NCBI RefSeq assembly: GCF_900111675.1
Contig: NZ_FOHO01000011.1
Span: 38,136 to 102,135, forward strand
DNA from: Paracoccus homiensis
GTDB lineage: Bacteria > Pseudomonadota > Alphaproteobacteria > Rhodobacterales > Rhodobacteraceae
DNA: 64,000 nucleotides
Direction: 5' to 3'
Shown piece after piece: positions 26,584 to 34,985 of this stretch. Position 1 is the stretch's first letter, and each line of letters starts with the position of its first letter. The position numbers and the translations under genes are program-made. The notes beneath the pieces were generated by a model. The model did not search any database. It had not been told where the DNA came from and saw only the letters and a list, made by a program, of their open reading frames with translations.

Positions 26584-26611
26584 ATGAAAATAGTATTGCA
26601 AATGTTTTCAT
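26584..26611. promoter_or_regulatory. Probable operator of the LacI-type regulator
   Basis: Perfect seven-base arms ATGAAAA (26584-26590) and TTTTCAT (26605-26611) enclose an AT-rich centre (TAGTATTGCAAATG) in the 112-base gap between tctA and the lacI-type gene. The position suits repression of both divergent promoters. The centre lacks the CpG typical of many LacI sites, so the exact half-sites are uncertain. Confidence 0.6.
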
Positions 26612-26636
26612 AAAATGACCGATTGAAGGCGATATT

Positions 26637-27662
26637 ATGAATGAATATCAAAAAGCTAAGGTAGATATAGTCGCCGTCGCAAAGGCTGCGAAAGTGTCGC
26701 CTTCGACGGTATCGCGCAGCTTCAACCACCCCGATCTGGTCAATCCCGTGACGCGAAAGAAGATCAGCAAGGCGGTCCAGAAACTGGGCTATCTGCGCAA
26801 CCGCGCGGCCCAGACCATGCATGGCAAACGGTCGGGAACGATCGGGCTGGTCGTCCCCACGATCAACCACGCCATCTTTGCCGAGGTGATTCAGGCGTTC
26901 TCGGTGTCGATCGACAAGGCCGGGTTCAGCCTGCTGCTGGCCTCGCATGGCTATGACCTTGATCGCGAATACGCGATGGTGCGCAAGCTTCTGGAACATC
27001 GCGTCGACGGGGTGGCGCTGGTCGGGTTGCAGCATTCCGATGCCACGCTGCGCCTGATCCAGCAGCAGCAGACCCCGGCACTGGCAATCTGGAACTATGC
27101 CGAGGATTCGCCCCTGCCCTGCGTGGGGGCGGATAATCGTCAGGCCGGGCGGATGGCGGCGCAGCACCTGCTGGATCTGGGGCATCGGCGGATCGGGCTG
27201 ATCTTTCCCGATCCCAATGGCAATGACCGGGCCCAGAACCGGCTTGCCGCCGCGCATCAGGCACTGGCCGCCGCCGGTGTCACCGTTCCCGAAGATCACG
27301 AAACGCAGGCCCCTTACAGCCTGTCGCAGGCGAAACAGGCGGCAAGGACGCTGCTGTCCGGCCCCGAACGTCCGACCGCGCTGCTATGCGGCAATGACGT
27401 GATCGCACAGGGCGCGTTATACGCCGCGCAAAGCCTTGGATTGCGGGTTCCCGACCAGCTGTCGATCATCGGCATCGGCGATTTCAAGGGCTCGGCCGAT
27501 GTCGAACCGGGGCTGACCACGATCCGCATCCCGGCCGAGTCCATCGGCCAGCTGGCCGGCACGAAGTTCACGGATTACATCACCAGCGACGATGCTGACC
27601 CGTTCCGCATCCAATGTGACGTGGACTGCATCATCCGCGGGACGACAGCCGCCGTGGTCTAG
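26637..27662 (+). CDS. LacI family transcriptional regulator
   Basis: A 341-residue repressor-type regulator: N-terminal LacI helix-turn-helix (residues ~10-35, VAKAAKVSPSTVSRSFNHPD) with hinge helix, then a periplasmic-binding-protein-like effector domain (GTIGLVVPTINHAIFAEVI onward; CGNDVIAQGALYAAQSLGLRVP near residue 256). It is divergent from the tctABC-ligase-dehydrogenase operon and probably represses it until substrate is present. Its TAG stop shares two bases with the stop of the convergent arsJ gene. Confidence 0.93.
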   Translation: MNEYQKAKVDIVAVAKAAKVSPSTVSRSFNHPDLVNPVTRKKISKAVQKLGYLRNRAAQTMHGKRSGTIGLVVPTINHAIFAEVIQAFSVSIDKAGFSLLLASHGYDLDREYAMVRKLLEHRVDGVALVGLQHSDATLRLIQQQQTPALAIWNYAEDSPLPCVGADNRQAGRMAAQHLLDLGHRRIGLIFPDPNGNDRAQNRLAAAHQALAAAGVTVPEDHETQAPYSLSQAKQAARTLLSGPERPTALLCGNDVIAQGALYAAQSLGLRVPDQLSIIGIGDFKGSADVEPGLTTIRIPAESIGQLAGTKFTDYITSDDADPFRIQCDVDCIIRGTTAAVV

Positions 27663-28921
27663 GGTTCGGGCCTTGGGACGATCAGGCCCCGCGCGACCCA
27701 GAAACTGGCCGCGGCCATCGCCCCCGCGCAGGCAAGGCACAGCGCCAGTCCCCCGATCTGGTAGCTAAGCCCGGACAGCAGCGTCCCGATCAGCCTGCCC
27801 GCCGCATTTGCCATATAGTAGAACCCGACATCGCGCGTGATCCGGTCGGCCTGCCCAAAAGCCAGGATCAGATAGGAATGGACCGAGGAATTGATCGCGA
27901 AAACAAAGCCGAAGGCCAGCAATCCCAGAACCAGCAGCAGGGTCAGCCAGGGCGCGGGCTGCCCGGCAAGGATCACCGCCAGCGCCAGCAGGAATGGGAT
28001 CGGCACCAGCCGCCCCGCCCAACGCACCGCGTCCCCGGCGATCTGGTCCAGGGATCGCCACGCACCGCCAAGGATACGGGGGGCCGCAGCCTGCACGGCA
28101 CCGTAAAGGATGATCCACAGCGCCATGAAGCTGCCGACAAGAAAGAACGCCTCGCGCCGACCTTCGGCAGTTCCATCCGACAGGACCGCGTGGAAATAGA
28201 TCGGGATGCCGACCACGAACCAGATGTCGCGGGCCCCGAACAGGAACATCCGCGCCAACGACAGCCGGTTGACCCGCGCATCCCGCGACCGCCATCCCGA
28301 CCATGCGTCCGCGCCCTTCATCCGCCCCGGCAAGCCCGGCGGCAGAAACAGCGCGACCGCCAGCAGGATGACCGCCAGAACCGCCGCCATGCCGCAGATC
28401 GCCGCCTGAAACCCGGCCAGCGCCAGAAGCGCCGCGCCCAGAAAGAACCCAAGCCCCTTCACCGCGTTCTTGGATCCGGTCAGGATCGCGACCCATCGAA
28501 ACAGCCCGCCCTCCGCCGCCGGGGCCAGCACCTTGACCGCCGATTTCGACGACATCTTGGCCAGATCCTTGGCCACGCCCGATGCGCCCTGCACCGCCAT
28601 CACGAAGATGACGGATGCCGTCACCCCCCAGGCCGGGTCCAACTGGGCCAGAACCGCCAGCGCGGCGATCTGGATACCCAGCCCCGCATACAGCGTCGCC
28701 GCCAGACCAAAACGCGCCGCCAGCCAGCCCGCCGCAAGGTTCGTGACCACGCCCGCGACTTCATACAGCAGAAACAGATAGGCCAGATGCACGGGCGAAA
28801 AGCCAAGCCCGTTGAAATGCAGCAACACCAGCATGCGCAGCGCGCCGTCCGACAACATGAAGGCCCAGTAGGACGCCGTCACCGCCGCATAGGCGCGGCC
28901 CGGATGTGCGGGGACCGCCAT
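27659..28921 (-). CDS. arsJ: ArsJ organoarsenical efflux MFS transporter
   Basis: A 420-residue major-facilitator protein with about 12 helices. Segments such as ASYWAFMLSDGALRMLVLLH and GGLFRWVAILTGSKNAVKGLG are typical of ArsJ as I know the family. It starts two bases after the GAPDH stop. Known function: GAPDH makes 1-arseno-3-phosphoglycerate from arsenate and glyceraldehyde-3-phosphate, ArsJ exports it, and it then decays to arsenate outside. The GAPDH neighbour and the ArsR-ArsC fusion make the assignment strong. The start at 28921 follows the GAPDH stop; upstream in-frame codons lie inside that gene. Confidence 0.92.
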   Translation of the reverse strand: MAVPAHPGRAYAAVTASYWAFMLSDGALRMLVLLHFNGLGFSPVHLAYLFLLYEVAGVVTNLAAGWLAARFGLAATLYAGLGIQIAALAVLAQLDPAWGVTASVIFVMAVQGASGVAKDLAKMSSKSAVKVLAPAAEGGLFRWVAILTGSKNAVKGLGFFLGAALLALAGFQAAICGMAAVLAVILLAVALFLPPGLPGRMKGADAWSGWRSRDARVNRLSLARMFLFGARDIWFVVGIPIYFHAVLSDGTAEGRREAFFLVGSFMALWIILYGAVQAAAPRILGGAWRSLDQIAGDAVRWAGRLVPIPFLLALAVILAGQPAPWLTLLLVLGLLAFGFVFAINSSVHSYLILAFGQADRITRDVGFYYMANAAGRLIGTLLSGLSYQIGGLALCLACAGAMAAASFWVARGLIVPRPEP

Positions 28922-28923
28922 TG

Positions 28924-29931
28924 TCACAGCGATCCCGCCACCAAGCGCGCGACATCGACCAGCCGGCAGGCATAGCCCCATTCATTGTCGTACCACGCAT
29001 AGATTTTGACCTGAGTGCCGTTGACGACCATGGTCGATCTGGCATCGACGATGCTGCTGCGCGGATCGTTGATATAGTCGGTCGATACAAGGGGGCGCGT
29101 CTCATAGCCCAGGATCCCCCGCAGCGGCCCTTCGGCGGCCGCGGCAAATAGGGCATTCACCTCGTCGACGTTGGTTGGGCGCGCGACCTCGAAGACGCAA
29201 TCGGTCAGCGACGCATTCAGCAGCGGCACCCGCACGGCATGGCCATTCAGCCGACCCGCAAGTTCAGGATAAATCAGCGTGATCGCGGTGGCGCTGCCGG
29301 TTGTGGTGGGGATCAGGTTGGTCAGCGCGGACCGGGCGCGGCGCATGTCCTTGGCGGGGCGATCCACAATGGTCTGCGTGTTCGTCACATCATGGATCGT
29401 CGTGATCGAGCCGTGGCGGATGCCAAGTTCCTCGTGGATCACCTTCACCACCGGCGCAAGGCAATTGGTCGTACAGCTGGCCGCCGTCACGATCCTTTGG
29501 GTTCCGTCATAAAGGTGGTGATTGACGCCATAGACCAGGTTCAGCGCGCCGCCATCCTTGACCGGGGCACTGACCACGACCTTTTGCACGCCTGCCTGAA
29601 AATAGGGGTCGATCTTGGCTGCCGTCTTGAAAACACCAGTCGCGTCGATGACCAGATCGACGCCCAGATCGGCCAGCGGCAACGCCTCGATGGTCGTTTC
29701 ATGGCGCAGCGGAATGCGGTGCCCGTCAAGGACAAGGGCATCGCCATCAGCGGCCACCGGGGTGGACCAACGCCCATGCACGCTGTCGAATTCCATCAGC
29801 ATGGCGTGCTGTTCGGCGTCGCCCGCAGCATCGTTCAGCAAGACGATCTGCCCGCCCATCCCCTGATCGATCATCCGGCGCAGGGCCAGTTTTCCCATGC
29901 GGCCAAGACCGTTTATTGCAATTCTGGTCAT
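28924..29931 (-). CDS. Glyceraldehyde-3-phosphate dehydrogenase, arsenate-resistance type
   Basis: A 335-residue GAPDH with the NAD-binding N-terminus ([16 protein letters not shown]) and the catalytic Cys153 ([10 protein letters not shown]). It lies three bases after the ArsR-ArsC fusion and two bases before arsJ, so it is the ars-operon GAPDH rather than the housekeeping one. It uses arsenate in place of phosphate to form 1-arseno-3-phosphoglycerate, which ArsJ removes. The small residue spread from glycolytic GAPDH (NGLGRMG for the usual NGFGRIG) fits that specialised clade. Confidence 0.92.
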   Translation of the reverse strand: MTRIAINGLGRMGKLALRRMIDQGMGGQIVLLNDAAGDAEQHAMLMEFDSVHGRWSTPVAADGDALVLDGHRIPLRHETTIEALPLADLGVDLVIDATGVFKTAAKIDPYFQAGVQKVVVSAPVKDGGALNLVYGVNHHLYDGTQRIVTAASCTTNCLAPVVKVIHEELGIRHGSITTIHDVTNTQTIVDRPAKDMRRARSALTNLIPTTTGSATAITLIYPELAGRLNGHAVRVPLLNASLTDCVFEVARPTNVDEVNALFAAAAEGPLRGILGYETRPLVSTDYINDPRSSIVDARSTMVVNGTQVKIYAWYDNEWGYACRLVDVARLVAGSL

Positions 29932-29934
29932 GGC

Positions 29935-30768
29935 TTAATCCCTGGACAGGGCGTCGGCATCGATCTGATCGACCCGGCGTTGCAATGACATGCGGTCAAG
30001 CGAAGCGATGGGCAGGGCCGAAAATGCCTCGATCCGGCGGCGCAGCGACCCGTAGGTCTGGGCAAAGACCAGCGCCTTTTCGGCGTCCGTTCCCTGCGCC
30101 TTGACCGGATCGGGCAGACCCCAATGACCGGTGATCGGCTGGCCGGGCCAAGGGGGGCATTCCTCGGCGGCGGCGGTGTCGCAGACGGTGAACACGAAAT
30201 CCATCACCGGGGCGCCCTCGGCCTGAAATTCGGACAGGTGCTTGGCGCGCAGATCGTCGATGCGGTGGCCATTGCGCTTCAGAACCTCCAGCGCAAAGGG
30301 GTTCAGGTCGGTGCCGGGCCGCGTTCCGGCGGAATGGGCGATGAACCCGCCCTGCCCCAGATCGCGCAACAGCGCCTCGGCAAAGATCGAACGCGCCGAA
30401 TTGCCCGAACAGATGAACAGGACGTTGAAGCCAGTCTCAGCCATGGGTGCCTCTTGTGAAAGAATGGGTGCCAGCAGGTCGGGCCGCGCCCGCCCCAGAT
30501 CCAGCGCCAGATAGCCCAGAAGGGCTTCGGTCCGGTCCAGATCGACCGAATATAACAGCGAACGCCCCTCGCGCCGGACCTGCGTCAGGCCACAGCCGGT
30601 CAGATCGGCCAGATGATGCGACAAGGTGTTGGCCTTGATCCCCAGCGCCTGCGCGATCTCGGTCGGGCGCACGGGACGCGGGGCAAAACGCATCAGCAGC
30701 CGAAAGACGGCAAGGCGGCCGGGATGGCCAAGCGTGGCGAAGGCAAGAGAGGCATCGTTCGTTTCCAT
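29935..30768 (-). CDS. ArsR regulator fused to LMW-PTP-type arsenate reductase ArsC
   Basis: A 277-residue fusion. Residues ~5-90 are an ArsR winged helix (GHPGRLAVFRLL, then IKANTLSHHLADL). Residues ~112-255 are a thioredoxin-coupled arsenate reductase with P-loop Cys120-Arg126 (CSGNSAR), redox cysteines Cys196 and Cys204 (VCDTAAAEEC) and Asp220 (GLPDP). The start at 30768 has AGGA five bases upstream; it sits against the operator. The regulator part has one cysteine only (Cys59), not the classic CxC arsenic site. It heads the GAPDH-arsJ operon and probably represses it. Confidence 0.92.
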   Translation of the reverse strand: METNDASLAFATLGHPGRLAVFRLLMRFAPRPVRPTEIAQALGIKANTLSHHLADLTGCGLTQVRREGRSLLYSVDLDRTEALLGYLALDLGRARPDLLAPILSQEAPMAETGFNVLFICSGNSARSIFAEALLRDLGQGGFIAHSAGTRPGTDLNPFALEVLKRNGHRIDDLRAKHLSEFQAEGAPVMDFVFTVCDTAAAEECPPWPGQPITGHWGLPDPVKAQGTDAEKALVFAQTYGSLRRRIEAFSALPIASLDRMSLQRRVDQIDADALSRD

Positions 30769-30790
30769 ATTTCCTGAATATCGGAAATAT
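30767..30790. promoter_or_regulatory. ArsR operator overlapping the ribosome site and start
   Basis: Perfect eight-base arms ATATTTCC (30767-30774) and GGAAATAT (30783-30790) surround TGAATATC. The repeat covers the Shine-Dalgarno and the first base or two of the ArsR-ArsC start codon, so a bound repressor would sit immediately downstream of, or over, the transcription start. ArsR-family sites are AT-rich palindromes of this size. Confidence 0.75.
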
Positions 30791-31016
30791 TTGCCCATGC
30801 CAGTGAAAGTTTTGCGACAGATCCGCGACAGCGGGCCAGCCAAAGCCCGCATATGCTGCCAATCGCGGGTCTGAACCGTCCTGGTCTCGGCGCGTTACAG
30901 GTTTTGGGAACAGTTCTTTGCTGTCCGTGGTGTAACGAATTGCCCTTGGGAAACGACTAGCACAACAATGCGGCCTCTCCGTGAAGGACCGCCCCAGTTT
31001 TCGGCAAGGAGATACC

Positions 31017-33170
31017 GTGAAAAAACTTGTTCTGCTGTTGGCCCTGGCGGCCGTGATCGTTGCGCTGCTGATGATGCTTGGCGGCCAGGATATCGACCTT
31101 TCGACATTGCGCGAAAAAGTCGCCGAGATCGGCGAGTTTCAGCAACGGAATCCGCTGATGGTGGGGCTGCTGTTCGCGCTGGCGTATATCGCGGTGACGG
31201 CGCTGTCGCTGCCGATCGCGGTCTGGCTGACGCTTGCGTCCGGTGCGCTGTTCGGCTTTGGCACCGGGTTGCTGATCGTGTCGTTTTCCTCGGCCATCGG
31301 GGCCACGCTGGCCTTTCTGGCGGCCCGTTACCTGCTGCGCGACTGGGTGCGTGCACGTCTGGGCGCCCGCGCCAAGGGGATCGAGGCCGGGCTGGCGCGT
31401 GACGGGGCCTTCTACCTGTTCTCGCTGCGCCTGATCCCGGTTGTGCCGTTCTTCGCGGTGAACCTGCTGATGGGCCTGACGCCGCTGCGCGCCTGGACCT
31501 TTTACTGGGTCAGCCAGCTGGGGATGCTGGCGGGAACGGCCGTCTATGTGAATGCGGGCACGCAGCTGGCCGCGCTGGACAGCCTGTCGGGCATCGTGTC
31601 GCCGCGGCTTCTGGCCTCGTTCGCGCTGCTGGCGGTGTTCCCGTGGCTGGCCCGCGCGGTTCTTGGCCTGTGGAAGCGTCGCCGCGCCCATGAGGGCTGG
31701 ACCAAGCCGAAATCCTTCGACCGCAACCTGATCGTCATCGGCGCCGGCTCGGCCGGGTTGGTTTCGGCCTATATCGCGGCGGCGACCAAGGCCAAGGTGA
31801 CCCTGATCGAAGCCGGCGAGATGGGCGGCGACTGCCTGAACTATGGCTGTGTGCCCTCGAAGGCGCTGATCCGCAGCGCGACCCTGGCCCATCAGATGCG
31901 CCATGCCGGCACTTATGGCCTGGCCGACACCACCCCGGCCATTCCCTTCGGCGCGGTGATGGACCGCGTCCATGATGTCATCGCCGAGATCGCCCCCCAT
32001 GACAGCGTCGAGCGTTATACCGGGCTGGGGGTCGAGGTTCTGAAGGGCTATGGTCGCCTGATCGACCCCTGGACCGTCGAGATCACCGATGCCGATGGTC
32101 AGACCCGGCGCCTGACCTCGCGCGCGATCATCATCGCCACCGGCGCCCGGCCCTTCATGCCGCCGCTGCCGGGTCTGGATCAGGTGGGTCCGCTGACCTC
32201 GGACAGCCTGTGGACGGAACTGCGCGGCCGCGATCACGCACCAAAGCGTCTGGTTGTGCTGGGCGGTGGCCCGATCGGCAGCGAATTGACCCAGGCCTTT
32301 GCCCGTCTGGGCAGCGAGGTCACCCAGATCGAGATGGCTCCCCGCCTACTGATGCGCGAGGATCCCGAGGTCTCGGCGCTGGTCACCGCCTCGATCAAGG
32401 CCGATGGCGTGCAGGTCCTGACCGACCACAAGGCCGTTGCCTGCGGGATCGACCCCGAACAGGGCAAATGGATCGAGGTCGAGCATGGCACGACGACGCG
32501 CCGCATCCATTTCGACGAAATCATCGTCGCCGTCGGTCGCAGCGCTCGTCTGGAAGGTTTCGGACTGGAAGAGCTGGGCATCGCCGCAGACCGCACCATC
32601 GACACAAACGAGTTCCTTGAAACGCGCTATCCCAATATTCTGGCTGCGGGTGATGTTGCGGGGCCGTTCCAGTTCACGCATACGGCATCGCATCAGGCGT
32701 GGTTCGCCTCGGTCAACGCGCTGTTCGGCAGCTTCAAACGCTTCAAGGCCGATTATCGCGTGATCCCCTGGGCGACCTTCACCGACCCCGAGGTCGCACG
32801 GGTCGGCCTGTCGGAAACCGAGGCGCGGGAAAAAGGTATCGAGGTGGAAGTCACCCAATATGATCTGGCCGAACTTGACCGGGCCATCACTGACGGCGCC
32901 GCGCGCGGTTTCGTCAAGGTGCTGACGCCCAAGGGCAAGGATCGCATTCTGGGCGCGACGATCGTCGGCGAACATGGAGGCGACCTGATCGCGGAATTCG
33001 TGCTGGCGATGAAACATGGCCTGGGCCTGAACAAGATCCTTGGCACGATCCACATCTATCCCACCTGGGCCGAGGCCAACAAGGCCACCGCCGGGGCCTG
33101 GCGGCGCGATCATGTGAACCCGCGCGTTCTGGCCGCGGTCAAGAAGTTCCACGATTGGAGGCGCGGATGA
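31017..33170 (+). CDS. TVP38/TMEM64 membrane domain fused to FAD disulfide oxidoreductase
   Basis: A 717-residue fusion. Residues ~1-225 are a DedA/TVP38-like membrane domain (helix at the N-terminus, then GALFGFGTGLLIVSFSSAIG and LFSLRLIPVVPFFAVNLLMG). Residues ~235-717 are a class I pyridine nucleotide-disulfide oxidoreductase with FAD motif IVIGAGSAGLVSAYIA, redox pair Cys273/Cys278 (GGDCLNYGCVPSKAL), NAD motif VVLGGGPIGSEL and a C-terminal dimer domain (HIYPTWAEANK). It lacks the N-terminal metal-binding domain and C-terminal cysteines of mercuric reductase, so it is not MerA. GTG at 31017 follows AAGGAG by five bases. It overlaps the next gene (ATGA). The function is unknown. Confidence 0.92.
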   Translation: MKKLVLLLALAAVIVALLMMLGGQDIDLSTLREKVAEIGEFQQRNPLMVGLLFALAYIAVTALSLPIAVWLTLASGALFGFGTGLLIVSFSSAIGATLAFLAARYLLRDWVRARLGARAKGIEAGLARDGAFYLFSLRLIPVVPFFAVNLLMGLTPLRAWTFYWVSQLGMLAGTAVYVNAGTQLAALDSLSGIVSPRLLASFALLAVFPWLARAVLGLWKRRRAHEGWTKPKSFDRNLIVIGAGSAGLVSAYIAAATKAKVTLIEAGEMGGDCLNYGCVPSKALIRSATLAHQMRHAGTYGLADTTPAIPFGAVMDRVHDVIAEIAPHDSVERYTGLGVEVLKGYGRLIDPWTVEITDADGQTRRLTSRAIIIATGARPFMPPLPGLDQVGPLTSDSLWTELRGRDHAPKRLVVLGGGPIGSELTQAFARLGSEVTQIEMAPRLLMREDPEVSALVTASIKADGVQVLTDHKAVACGIDPEQGKWIEVEHGTTTRRIHFDEIIVAVGRSARLEGFGLEELGIAADRTIDTNEFLETRYPNILAAGDVAGPFQFTHTASHQAWFASVNALFGSFKRFKADYRVIPWATFTDPEVARVGLSETEAREKGIEVEVTQYDLAELDRAITDGAARGFVKVLTPKGKDRILGATIVGEHGGDLIAEFVLAMKHGLGLNKILGTIHIYPTWAEANKATAGAWRRDHVNPRVLAAVKKFHDWRRG

Positions 33171-33772
33171 TCGACGCACGGCTGCAACCCCTACAGCGCG
33201 CCGCCATGCGCCCGCCAGCAGAATTGCTGGCGGGTTGGGGCGTTCGGGCCGACACGATCAGCATCGCGGGGTTTGTCATCGGCCTGATGGCGGTGCCTGC
33301 GCTGGCCATGGGCTGGTGGTTTCTGGCGCTGCTGCTGATCGCCACGAACCGCATCATGGACGGGCTGGACGGCGCGGTTGCCCGCATCCAGGGCCCGACG
33401 GATCGCGGCGCGTTTCTGGACATCGCGCTGGATTTCGTCTTCTACGCGCTGGTCCCGGTCGGCTTTGCCCTGCATGATCCGGTGGCGAACGGGTTGCCCG
33501 CCGCAGTCCTGATCGCGGCCTTCGTGGGCACGGGGTCGTCGTTTCTGGCCTTTGCGTCGATCGCGGGCAAACGCGGGCAATCCGCCGAGGCGTTCCCGCA
33601 AAAGGGCATCTACTATCTGGGCGGCCTGACCGAGGGGTTCGAAACCATCGTGCTGTTTCTGGCGATGTGCCTGTTTCCGGCGTGTTTCGCGCTGTTTGCC
33701 TGGATCTTCGCCGCGGCCTGCACCGTGACCACCGTCCTGCGCTGGCATCAGGGCTGGACCGCCTTTCGCTGA
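33167..33772 (+). CDS. ynjF: CDP-alcohol phosphatidyltransferase family protein (YnjF-like)
   Basis: A 201-residue membrane protein with about five or six helices and the CDP-alcohol phosphotransferase motif MDGLDGAVARIQGPTDRGAF continuing to FLDIALD, which supplies the metal-binding aspartates. The family moves a phosphatidyl or similar group from CDP-linked donor to an alcohol. The first codon overlaps the stop of the oxidoreductase fusion. The gene is followed by ynjB-, ynjC- and ynjD-like genes, the same partners as in the E. coli ynj cluster, so the YnjF label is by context and length. Confidence 0.88.
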   Translation: MIDARLQPLQRAAMRPPAELLAGWGVRADTISIAGFVIGLMAVPALAMGWWFLALLLIATNRIMDGLDGAVARIQGPTDRGAFLDIALDFVFYALVPVGFALHDPVANGLPAAVLIAAFVGTGSSFLAFASIAGKRGQSAEAFPQKGIYYLGGLTEGFETIVLFLAMCLFPACFALFAWIFAAACTVTTVLRWHQGWTAFR

Positions 33773-33797
33773 CATTCTGACCTGACCGGAGCTTTCG

Positions 33798-34985
33798 ATG
33801 AAACCGCTTCTTTCCGCCCTTGCCCTTGGCCTGTCACTGACCCCTGCTCTTGCCGAGGACTGGCAGCAGGTTCTGGATCAGGCGCGCGGCCAGACGGTCT
33901 ATTTCCACGCATGGGGCGGCGATCAGCGCACCAATGACTTCATCGCCTCGGTCGGTGATCGGTTGCAGGACGACCATGACGTGACCTTGCGCCATGTGCG
34001 GCTGGCCGATACCGCGGACGCCGTGGCCCGCGTTCTGGCCGAACGCGCCGCCGGACGGGACAGCGGCGGTTCGGTCGACCTGATCTGGCTGAACGGGCCG
34101 AATTTTCTGGCGATGAAGGAACAGGATCTGCTGCACGGCCCCTTCGTTGCCGATCTTCCGAATGCCCGCTATCTGGACCTGACCGAGGGGTCCGCGAACA
34201 CGGCCGATTTCACCGTCCCGGTCGAGGGGCTGGAAAGCCCTTGGCGGCTGGCGCGGTTCGTCTTCACCTATGACAGCGCCCGGATCGCCGCTCCTCCCGC
34301 CGACATGGCCGGAATGGTCGATTGGGCCGCCGCCAATCCGGGCCGCGTGACCCATCCCGACCCCGCGAATTTCATGGGCACGACCTTCCTGAAACAGGCC
34401 CTGATCGAGCTGGCACCCGCAGGCACCGATCTGTCCCTGCCGCCGGACGATGACAGCTTTGCCGCCGCCACCGCGCCTCTGTGGGAATGGTATGACGCGC
34501 TGCGCCCGCATCTATGGCGCGACGGCCTGTCCTTTCCGGAAAACGAGTCGATCCAGCAGCAATTGCTGAACGATGGCGAGGTCGATCTGGGCATGTCCTT
34601 CGACCCTGCGTCGGCGGCAGCCGCGATCGCGGACGGGCTGCTGCCTGACACTGTGCGCGTGCATGTTCCGGCCGCAGGCAGCATCGGCAATGTCAGCTTC
34701 GTCGCCATCCCCGCGAATGCCAGCAACATCGCCGGGGCCAAGGTTCTGGCCAATGCGCTTCTGGATCCTGAAACGCAGGCGCGGATGCAGAATATCGACA
34801 ATCTGGGCGCGTTTTCGGTGCTGGATCCCGCGCGGCTGGACGATGCGGCGACTGCGGCCTTCGCCGCCCTGCCCACCGTGCCCGCCTTGCCCAGCTTGCA
34901 GGATCTGGGTCCGGTTCTGGCCGAGCCGCATCCCGGCTGGGCGACCCGCCTGACCGACGCATGGCAGCGCCGCTACACAAGGTGA
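33798..34985 (+). CDS. ynjB: ABC transporter substrate-binding protein, YnjB-like
   Basis: A 395-residue periplasmic protein with a signal peptide (MKPLLSALALGLSLTPALA). The mature part has the YnjB/thiamine-type binding-protein pattern: VYFHAWGGDQRTNDFI, VDLIWLNGPNFLAMKEQDLL and HPDPANFMGTTFLKQAL. It is encoded upstream of a fused permease and an ATPase, so it is the capture subunit. The ligand of YnjBCD systems is not established to my knowledge; resemblance to thiamine and sulfate/iron binders is only at fold level. CGGAG lies before the start. Confidence 0.87.
   Translation: MKPLLSALALGLSLTPALAEDWQQVLDQARGQTVYFHAWGGDQRTNDFIASVGDRLQDDHDVTLRHVRLADTADAVARVLAERAAGRDSGGSVDLIWLNGPNFLAMKEQDLLHGPFVADLPNARYLDLTEGSANTADFTVPVEGLESPWRLARFVFTYDSARIAAPPADMAGMVDWAAANPGRVTHPDPANFMGTTFLKQALIELAPAGTDLSLPPDDDSFAAATAPLWEWYDALRPHLWRDGLSFPENESIQQQLLNDGEVDLGMSFDPASAAAAIADGLLPDTVRVHVPAAGSIGNVSFVAIPANASNIAGAKVLANALLDPETQARMQNIDNLGAFSVLDPARLDDAATAAFAALPTVPALPSLQDLGPVLAEPHPGWATRLTDAWQRRYTR

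Noticed and set aside
31017..33170. Mercuric reductase MerA
   Set aside because: There is no N-terminal heavy-metal domain, no C-terminal cysteine pair and no mer gene nearby; a TVP38 domain is fused instead.
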